This document shows, piece by piece, positions 1 to 9,800 of a stretch of 15,587 nucleotides of DNA. The position numbers were made by a program, and so were the translations under genes. The notes under the pieces are model-generated. The model saw only the letters and a program-made list of their open reading frames with translations. It searched no databases and was not told the DNA's origin. Where the stretch lies: the NCBI RefSeq assembly GCF_000003605.2, contig NW_003143299.1, positions 81,887 to 97,473 of the forward strand, given 5' to 3'. The stretch's first letter is position 1. Each line of letters starts with the position of its first letter. Source of the stretch: Saccoglossus kowalevskii. Lineage: Eukaryota; Hemichordata; Enteropneusta; Harrimaniidae.

Positions 1-620
1 AACAGTCCATATTAGTAAAACGATCAAAGATTTGGTAATTTACGAACAGGATTGTTTTGTCGGTCAGATGTATGTAACACAAAACGCACAAGACATATTT
101 TAATCAAGTTGTTATATATATATACGAATATTCCCGCAATGATACAAGTTTAAATGCAAGCATATTCTATTGCAAAACTCAACGACTACACCTGACTACA
201 CTGAACGGTTAAACTTGTCATGGAACCCACAAGAACATAATACGAAAGTAAACAATACTAACCAAACCCATATAGATAGTATAAATAGTAGAATTATTGA
301 ATTAAAATTCGTACATGTGTAACAGTATGTTTCATCACTGACGTGGAATTTAGAAAACAACACGCAATTCTGTGAAATAGGTATCTATAAACTTTTCAAC
401 ATCAAATAAATCGTCAAACTTCCATGAATGTTACCATGTCAGTATTTTAGACAGAATGTATATGCCATTTTTTAGCGCTAATTCCAAAATTTTTCACTCA
501 AATATCGAAACTGGAAAAAAGGATCAGCTGTTTGAGACCAGTGAATTTTTCATGATTAACCCCGATTTCAGTGTGTTTGTAGTGATGTCCCTTCAGTATA
601 TTTACAGGTCATTTACTCAC
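1..620 (-). other. Start of the intron after exon 14; no secure exon
   Basis: Apart from the doubtful segment at 362-418, I see no splice-bounded coding piece. The gene presumably continues to coordinates below 1. Confidence 0.45.
362..418 (-). CDS. Possible next exon: CDC48 N-domain, second subdomain start
   Basis: The frame reads FDDLFDVEKFIDTYFTELR after CATGGAAG, similar to NLFEVYLKPYFLEAYR, the segment expected next in CDC48. A branch-site-like CTGAC lies about 17 bases upstream of the AG. However, the acceptor is phase 0 while exon 14 leaves in phase 2, and no good donor follows before an in-frame TAA. It may be a chance match, a decayed exon, or joined by an exon I missed. Confidence 0.25.
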
Positions 621-877
621 CTACGTGTGTATCTATGTTTGGAATTACCATAAGGTATAATATGTATTCTGTCAGCATTGACGATGTCTCTACACGGTAC
701 AACCCGCACAAAACCACCGAGAAACACTTTCAGACTTTTTCTGGCATGGTAGTTAAGTCTGACCTTAGATAGTTCCAATGTTTTGTCAGCTACAACATTA
801 CATACTGTACTGCGGCGATTTTTGCTCCTCAACAAAACAATATCGTTGCTTATAAGGCCGAGTTCCTTCATTTTCTC
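621..877 (-). CDS. Exon 14: CDC48/p97 N-domain, first subdomain
   Basis: The acceptor is TTGGTTTACAG|GAGAAA (phase 0) and the favoured donor GTAG|GTGAGT (phase 2). It encodes EKMKELGLISNDIVLLRSKN, RRSTVCNVVADKT, KVRLNYHARKSLKVFLGG and DRIHIIPYG. This follows VCP/CDC48 in order and length: KMDELQL, GDTVLLKGKKRREAVCIV, KIRMNRVVRNNLRVRLGD and KRIHVLPIDD. The subdomain binds p97 cofactors (UBX, VIM and similar) in the true ATPase. The residues aligned with human VCP Arg93 and Arg95 are Lys and Phe, so this is a diverged paralogue, not VCP itself. An earlier donor (CTTATG|GTAATT, phase 1) would end the exon at 642-643, but the longer form matches the VCP loop length. The second subdomain and any ATPase domains are not in the window. 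Confidence 0.85.
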
Positions 878-3800
878 CTGTAAACCAACATTCGTCAAAT
901 ATACAATTACATATAACTAACTAAGCAATTAAAGTAATCTGAACTTCTTAGAAATGTTTTTTTATTGTTTTAGCTGTGCAATGAATGTATTGCTACTACT
1001 ACTTTATTTTAGAAGTTGCAAATCCATGTTGGGCCTGTTGCCGAGATACAAAGTTGCTTATTAATATTCATGAGTAGATTCTCACAGTAAATTTCATAAA
1101 TATGTCTAAGTCTAAAAACGTCTCTATTATTTAGCGACGATTCGATATCATTGATGCTGTAACTAACACTGTTTCATTGAATTTAATTCAACATTTTTTA
1201 CAACTCCATTACAAAAAAGGTCATTAAATATTTAAATATTGAAGTATGAGATCTTACCTGACACATAAACACCTGGGAAGAATCGCGGCTAATTGTATCT
1301 TCTACAACAAATCTTCTCAAATTAAACGTTGGTAAATCACTTGAAGGTCTTCTATATTTTGGTATAAACAGAAAGAAAGTATTATTAACGTCGTCAAAAT
1401 TGACACACGTCCCCTCATGTGATCAACTTTACATTTAGAAGGTATTACATCAAGGTGACAAAATGTTTGGGAAATGGCTAGTGTCTTTTAGCTTTATATG
1501 TAAGTAACCCAAAGGACCAAGATAGATTTTAGCGACAAAATTTAAAATGTCACAGTATGTAGAAATCCAAGGGAATGACAGTGCGCTCTCAACATATACA
1601 CATTTATTTCCGATGTGGCATAAGGTTTAAGCTAAAGGTCGCTTTGTTTCAAATTTTACCCACATGTTACCCGTGTGACATGCAAGATCTGGTTAGATTC
1701 TGGGGCATAGGTGTGAGTCACAGGGTCATCAAACATAAAGTATGAAGCTTAAGTTATGGATTTGAGATTTGATATTAATATTGAAAACACTGGCACAGAC
1801 CGGTGTCTCCATGTTCATGATTGCATGCATTTGCACATTGCATCATTACCTTATCAATCCTTGATTATTTACAACAAATTTCTCATCGAAGTATGTAGTG
1901 TATGTTCTGAACTTCAAATAAAAAAAGTTGAAATGTAGAGTAATTGTTCAGTCTGACATACCTTTCCATTTCAAAGATGTGTTGTCGATATTCTAACAAT
2001 AGAAATAAAAACAGAAAATGACTGATTTTAAGTTTATCAGTGAAAATGTTAAACGTCTAATATTCCAAGTATTTTATATTCATATATAGTTTTTCCATTT
2101 TACTTGAACAAACATTTTCAACTTTTGGCAAAATTATTTTCTTTTTCTTGAGTTATAATTATAATTATTATAAGAAGATGAACATAATACTTTTTTAGTT
2201 CTACTGTATATAGTGCATTCAGAGTCACGAGATAATTAACAAGTGTTATACCTTCCGGAATTTGCCGAATTCTTTCTGATTCGTATCTGACTTGCATCGC
2301 CAGCCACAATCTCATTTCAAGGTTGTCTAGAAGATCTTCATCATCATCGTCTGTTTCATCCATAGAAGTCGCCTGAATGGCAATTTGTTATATTATATAC
2401 TTTTATTAGTGTGCGACAAGATTTCGTGCTATGTAATTGTCTGAAATGAGTCTTGACGCCTAGATTTCGTTAATTTGTAATTTTATTGCATTTTATTGCA
2501 TTGTTTCAAAGATCTTAAAGATTATGCATTGCAACATCGATATCATATATCGATATTGTGGTATCAGATATTATCTCGCAATTCGCGTGACTTATCACCA
2601 GTTCCGCATCCTTATTTTTGATTGTATTATATTGTGAACCGAATAGTACAAGGAAATGAAATCCTCAAAACATCTTAATAAACCTGAAAATAATTCACAG
2701 TAGTATTGCTAATTGTACTTCCAAATATTTATTTCTCAAATTTGGAGATTTCATAACAAATAAGAGTGCACGTATATCATTTTTATTGAGTGTGTATGCA
2801 GTATTCTGAATCGTAAAAATGTATTTCGTTTGTACTCATCAACATTTCAAATGCGTCTAAAGCTGCTTGTGAAATTTTTATCTGTGCCACAGCGTAGTAT
2901 TACGTGATAACATGTGATTAAAACCATACCATCAAATGAATGTCGTGTATGATTCAAGCGTTGCCTGAGTCCATTGTAGTCGTCTGTATAAATGTTTAAG
3001 GCTACATTATAATCAAACTATATAAAAATACATTTTCAGTTCAGGTCTACTAGAATTGATACAGTGGGATACCATCTGGAAATAGTGAAGTGATCCACAT
3101 GAATAGCAGTACTTATTTTTGACACACACAATCTCACCTCAGATTCTGTTTCAGACTGAACTCCGTGGAACCATTCGTCTATAGTGTCACAAATAAAAGC
3201 ACAATATTAAGACGCATTAACATATTGTGTCTCTTATATAAATATAAATGAATGTAAACTAATATACCAACAATTACATTTACAAATCATACAGTATTGA
3301 ATGTACGAACCTTCTTGGTTTTGCTGTCTCTCAAGATCAATTTCTCTTTGTCTTTGTTGTAGTGCTGTCAACTTTTAAAAGTAAGAAACAAAAATATGTT
3401 TAAATGACATAGCACGTACTCTAAGTAATTATACGCTTCAAAGTCGACTTCTGAGCCTTAAAATAATATTTTAAAACCAATGCGTACGCTAAGTTGCGAT
3501 GCTCCACTTGTACCTTCATCCGTTTGTTTTTCTGTAAGCAATTAAAGATGAAATAAACATCTTCAGTCCCTAAACATGGTTGAACATATTTAAACACGGA
3601 GAAAATTCACTCATGATTCAGAAATCTATTAATATTTTGGACAGGAAATCACTGATATACAATTATATAAATATTCAAATTCAGTTAGAATATTTAAATC
3701 CCAATCTAGTTCAATCTACACAAAAAGTCAAAGAGATGGGCATACGAACATAACGTCCCGCACGTAACACACATTTACAAATATTTTGTGACATATATCC

Positions 3801-6800
3801 CATACCAAAATAGCAATCTTGCATTGTCTGTTTCACGCTCCCGTAATTTACTAGTGATCACAGTCAGAATAGTTTTCGAATGTGCAAGTGCATAATAAAT
3901 AATCAAGATTTATAGCATTAAATTACCGTTGTATTGGTCTTCATCAGTCGGCTCATCAGAAACTTCAGAATCGTAGAACCCATCGTACTAAATATCACAA
4001 GACAAATGCAGTGAGTGCCATTTTTTATTTATGTTTTCTTTTCTCAGATTGAAATCTGATTTAGCTTACTAAATATCTTAACTTGATCATATGGCATATA
4101 AAAAATTGCGTACGGAAAATTGTTACAATTTGGATGTACAAAAACCAAAATACTAAAACCTAAATAAGTATATTTAGTTAATTAATAAAAGTTATGTTCT
4201 ACATGAATCATTTTACAATATTGGGCATGTGAGCTATATTTGGTTAATTAGATTAATTAGATATAGTTGAGCCTGATATCCACTCCAATGTCTGGGCCCT
4301 GTTATCACGCATATCTCCTCATTTTAGTTATTTTAAATGCGGAAATAAGTAAACACACATGTCATCGATGGATATACTTTGTACTTCTGCGTTCCAGATG
4401 ATTGAGCCTCAACAAATTTTATTAAATATCTGGAGCACAATTCACTTTTTCAAATGACCAGTGATCACAGTATAACCTTATGTGTATTGTGTATTCTTTT
4501 CAAATTCATTTATGTTTCACTTCCGATACTATTTTAATGAAAATTGTATTGAGATGATGAGATAAATCTTACAGTAAAGATCAGTGAAAGAAAGTTTATG
4601 TTCTATCTGTTTACGGATTAAAAGTTGGTTTAAAGGTGATGGGTTGAATGTTGTCTTTAGTTATTTTTGTAATTTCGATGACATCATTTTGTGAGAATTT
4701 TAAATTCGTCTTGAAAGCGGCCAGTCAAATACGGTAGTGTAACTTCAAACATTATATGGAATTCACATTTTTAATACGGTAGGATGCAGATACCTACTCG
4801 CTAGCAATTAATAACAGCGTGCTGTGATCCTGTAAAAATAATAGTATTTTCGAGCAACATTTACCGAACTACTTGAAGATGTATTGGGGTCTGAATCTGA
4901 AATGGTATCTGAATCTGTATCTGAATCTGAATCTGTCAATTCTTCGTCTGAGCCTCCATTCCAGGCAGCTCCACCATCAGTGCGTCTATCAGTACCTTTT
5001 TGGTCAAAGATTAAAATATTTATTTTCAAACCATCACAATCAATATAATAACTGTTGTTTAAGTCAAAATGAAAAAAAATGCACAGAGAAAGCATGCATA
5101 CATTCATATCAAATCATAAAGACCAGTGGCATTCATTACCATATTATCCATAATTCATTATGGTAAATGTCCAGTTCACCTAATAACAGGTATATTCTGG
5201 GCAATCAACAGCCAGTTGTTTTACCATAACTATACCATTTTACTGTCTTGCATCATAAGTTTTAACATAAAATAATACCAATAAAAATGATAAAATGCCG
5301 ATGATTTTAATATCATTTTGACATGCGGGAAGCTGACAGTTGTCTATGCCACGTGTACCATTGGAATTTCTAACAAACTGGAAACCTTAACGTAATTACA
5401 ACCAGCTTGCACCAAGAGTCACTTTACAGGTAATATAATTTGGTAATAAAAGAGAGACATAGAGACTTAGGTACCGGTAAACTGGCACGAAACAAGATCT
5501 ACTTGTGCATCTATATGAACATTAGAAAACCAATTATTTCAACTTACCTCTCAGAATGTACTTCAGTTCAGCTTCACATTTTCTGTATTCCCATGACTCA
5601 ATATTTACTTTGAATGGTGTAATGTTTGCATTTTCTTTGCATGCCTCTTGGAACAAATCTGTAGTTTCAATATCTTTTTTGAATTTTCTGGCTAATTTAC
5701 CAGACCACATATCAGCCCACAAATCCTTTAGTGAGGCCCATTGTGGACATCTCACTGTTATTCTGAGGGAACTTCTTTCAATTTTAGTAATTTTCATTCG
5801 GCCTAGCAAATATAAATATGTCACAACTGTGGGAAAAATTGAGCGAAATGTGTCAAATTGTGCAGCTAATGCCAAAGCATTTAAGATTGTATTTCCAATT
5901 TCTGAGTTCCAGTTCAATATAATAGCTACCGTTCCTGAAAAAAAGATACAAAATTGATTAAACCTATGAAAACAGTATGTGCAGGTTATTCGAACATGTT
6001 TATATGAACTCAGTAATAAAACGATTGCAATTCGAGTGACGTCATTTAGACAAGCCACTTTTGTTTCATAAGCCAACATTTTATTATTGATTGTAGCAAT
6101 AAATAATTATATTCATAGAAATCATTGCATGAAATGTTAATGTCATAGTTACCAGGCTCACGTTGGGTCGGAGCTATTTGACCTGCCGATGTTGACGGGA
6201 ATGGTGGGTCACCACCTCCTGCTCCGCCACCACCACCAATACCAGTTCCTGAATCTATTTTCAACATTTTATAAACAATTAATATAATTATCTCTAAATC
6301 TGTGGTTTTAATCTAAAACCATCATTTTTGTAGAGGAAAACACGGAATTTCCCGGCTCTACACATCACTATTTATTTGGTTCTTGAAACGGACTATTCCA
6401 GAGTAGTTTAGTTTAGTTTGAGTTATCTTTTAATGTGATATAGAATGTGTTTCGGAGAGAAATGTCACGTTTTACATTCTATATTTGACCCGAGCGTGAA
6501 CCACAAATTAAGTAAATATCGCGGTATTATCAAAAGTGCTGCGCTCCCCATGACCTTTACTGTTAAACATTATATTGTATTTCCCACAGTCCTTGGCCTG
6601 GAGAGGTGATTGCTTGACTAGTCCGTATTGGGGGGGGGTCACTCTGAAAGTCAAATTCTAGGTCAGTCACAACACGATTTCCAAAAAAAAAAAAGTTTTT
6701 ATATGTATTGTAGAGACTGTATATGTTATCAAATTGGATATTGATTCAAGAATAAATCTTATAATAATGCCGGCAGGCACTAAATCTCATATCCTGCATG

Positions 6801-9800
6801 ATATTAACAACCTGACAATATTATACACTACAAAACAACTAGTAGACTGGGATTCCCATACATAGTCTTTGCCAAACTAACATGTAAAGTTAGTTAGTGA
6901 AGCTTCAATTCTGGTAGGCAGTTGCGTTATAAATACCACAGTTGAATGTGAGAAATGTTTCTGCATAATTTCATACTCTTGTCCTTGGCATAATTTACAT
7001 TTTACTACCACGACTCGAAAGTCATACGTAGACTAAAATAATAGTTAATTACAACAATTTTTATACTTTGCTGAGTTACAAATATGAGACATACAGTTGT
7101 AGTTGCATATTGGATATATATTGAACGAACCATGTGTTTGAACAGCCATGTCTTGATAAGTGATCTTTTTCACTGCATTTACAGATGATCCTGAAATGAA
7201 TGAAAAGGCTCATTTGTTTGTTTACTACAGTGTACTTTGCTATCTTCTGTTAATCATAATCGATAAGCAAATGGAAAAATAATGTTACCCTTTTATTTGG
7301 TGTTCTTGAAGTATTCCATCGGATACTTCCACGTGTGCATTATTCAAATACGTCACAGTGGATATTATACAACATCGAGAAATGCAAATTGGTTTCACAA
7401 CTGTGATTCTATAAGTTTGCGATAGTTATTATGTTCTTGATCGACGGTATTTTAACTGGCGCTATACAAATTAATTTAATGACTGATAAATGCGATATAT
7501 GTTTATTTTTTATGCTAAAATGCGTCGCTATGTTACATACAATGGCCGTGAATTATAGTGTATTATTTTAATTTTGGTAAGCTCTTGAATTGTTAACGCA
7601 CTTGCATTTTGCATTTTTATCGCTAAATATTGGCATATACAAAATAACGCCGGATTAACTGAATGGAATTCAAAGAAGTGCCAGTGCTTTTGAGATGATG
7701 TGGTTAAATATTTATTCATATTGTGTATTTAGCTACTCACAGCCAATAGGTTTGGCAATGCAATGCGAGATGGGCGTGGCAGTATTTTATTCTGTGCATG
7801 CGCAGCAGTGTTCAGCAGTGTTCAGCATCCCCATACCTACTAGAAAACTAGCTGACTATTTTTATATCTGATAACGAACTTTTTAGGTATTTCCTCCCCC
7901 TAAATTAATCCCCCTAAATTTGATAACGTGAATTCACTGAACACGTACTGTACGTGGTGGACGTTTCATGCTGCATAAACAGGCCCCAGTTTTTAAGACA
8001 AGAAAGACAGGACCAGGAAGTCCAACTCATACCATTTTGAAGAAATTAATTAGTCAAACATTATTTTATGTTTCACATATTCCTTTTTATTTCTTTTCTG
8101 GTATAATATAAATGAACTTGCCTGTTTTAGATTCTGTTGCAGTTGTTTCTGCTGGTGTTGCTGTCGGTCCTGGTGAACATGCGAGTAATCCAAGATTCTC
8201 TTGCTGTGTGGTAGTGTCACCTAAACAAAAAGAATGATTACATTCATACAAATTGGGAATAAAACTTAGTAAGCATGGGTTGTAATTTTAGATTTATTTG
8301 GAATGGAATATAATGGGAACAGATGAACTTTGTTAATTGTAAGAAGGGAAAGAGATCCCATCACAATAAGCTAAGCCAAACAGCGAACAACCTTTACATT
8401 GGACTAGTGAATATACATAGGTCATGGGGTAGTTTTCAAATTGTAATACCAGTGACAAATAAACATTCATGCACTAAACATTTTTTATAATAAATAATCG
8501 AATGTCACATACAAGGTAGAACAATTGATTACTTACTCTCTGTTAAGATTAACTCATCACTTGTTGGGATGTTGCCAGTGTGCTCAATACACCAGTCCAG
8601 AAACATTTTCTGCGACTTTGCAATTCGTCCTTCTTTAAGAGAACGTCGAAGTCCTTCTCTTAGGTCATTTGATCTTTTCAAATAATGTTCATAGCCCGCG
8701 AATATATCTAATACACGATCATGCCATTCATTACTGGCGGAATCCTCCGACGCACTTATACCTGTTTCTACTATCACGTCTCGGCTATAGGATTTAAGGT
8801 CGTCATCCTCTGTCATGAATTCAGCTAAACCTGAGTGAGAAGTCAAAAGCACGGGGACCGCTGCTGCTAATGCCTGAAGCACTGGAAAGCTGTATGGCTT
8901 GTCGATATCTGCATCAATCACGAGAGCACATTGTTGAACAGATAGATGTTCGTGCTGTTTTTATGGTAGCTGCTTCCTTTAAGATTATCGGTAAATTTTC
9001 ACTTTTTGCAACTTTTTGCAAATATGAATGCCAATATGCCGAATCTGTTTCTCTGCCTTGGGGAAAACCGTGCACATGTAGCTTCAATTTCTTTTTATCT
9101 TTTGCTTTGCGATATATATTTGATACTTTCCCATAGCAGATGCGATAACAGAGCACTTTTTCCATTGGTCATCTGATCCAGTTTCTAGGAAGCTATGTAC
9201 CTCCACAACAGTCTGTAGGTTACATGGCGGAATTTGCAAGCGCTGAAAATCGTCCTCAGGAGAGGGTAGATAACACAGGAATTTATCGTTCAAAGTGCGA
9301 AATTTGTTTCAACATATTCGCGGACCCACTGCAACTACAAGTGCCGATTTTGCAGCGACTTCATTGATAGCTTTCTCCAAATCCCGTTTTTTTCTGCATT
9401 TCACTATCGCATCGCAAATAACATGTACAAACACTATGTACAATGCATCTGGGAATATTTCATCTTTAATATTATAGGCTACATCTGCAGTGTCTTCATT
9501 TTTCATACAAGCGTGGCCTATAACTAGTCGAATGTCCTTTGGAATGTTAGGGTAAAAGCGTTCGTGTAACCTCAACCAAAGTCGTTTCGGAACTTCCTCC
9601 AGGCCTTTTGGACGTGTTGCTTTGATTAGTTTCACGTTATGTTGCTTGGCGTTGATTCTCTCCTCTTCAGATGCGGCATAAACTGTGCAGTAAGTTTTGA
9701 TGCCACATTTGGCAAGTTGAACAGCTATCTGTTTGTTTACGAGGCTGTGTGATGAGTTAACATTCTTTGGAAACCATTCGCTCGCAATTATTAAAGCTGC

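Noticed and set aside
456-653. 65-codon + strand open frame
   Set aside because: Partly antisense to exon 14; composition of translated AT-rich intron; no homology recognised.
1352-1411. Longer exon 13 starting with HEGTCVNFDDVNNT
   Set aside because: The added stretch overlaps a polypyrimidine tract, has no acceptor of the right phase, and has no counterpart in CDC48.
1756-1938. 60-codon + strand open frame
   Set aside because: Sits inside intron 12; no domain or splice support.
2270-2345. Ubiquitin-interacting motif in exon 11
   Set aside because: The acidic lead and hydrophobic helix are present, but the conserved Ala and Ser core is missing.
4873-5166. 97-codon + strand open frame rich in Leu and Asn
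   Set aside because: Antisense translation of the TCTGAA repeat of exon 6 and its intron.
5556-5957. 133-codon + strand open frame
   Set aside because: It lies antisense to the TRADD-N exon, whose frame has splice sites and domain similarity; the + strand frame has none.
7528-7719. 63-codon minus-strand frame in intron 2
   Set aside because: No acceptor/donor pair in the right phase and no similarity to the surrounding protein.
9001-9020. 10-bp duplication as the cause of the frame restoration
   Set aside because: The restored frame has stops between 9000 and 8961, so the shift back must occur later, between 8960 and 8917.
8870-9136. + strand open frame opposite the GT4-like exon
   Set aside because: Shadow of coding sequence on the other strand.
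9295-9477. + strand open frame opposite the GT4-like exon
   Set aside because: Shadow of the minus-strand coding sequence; no homology.
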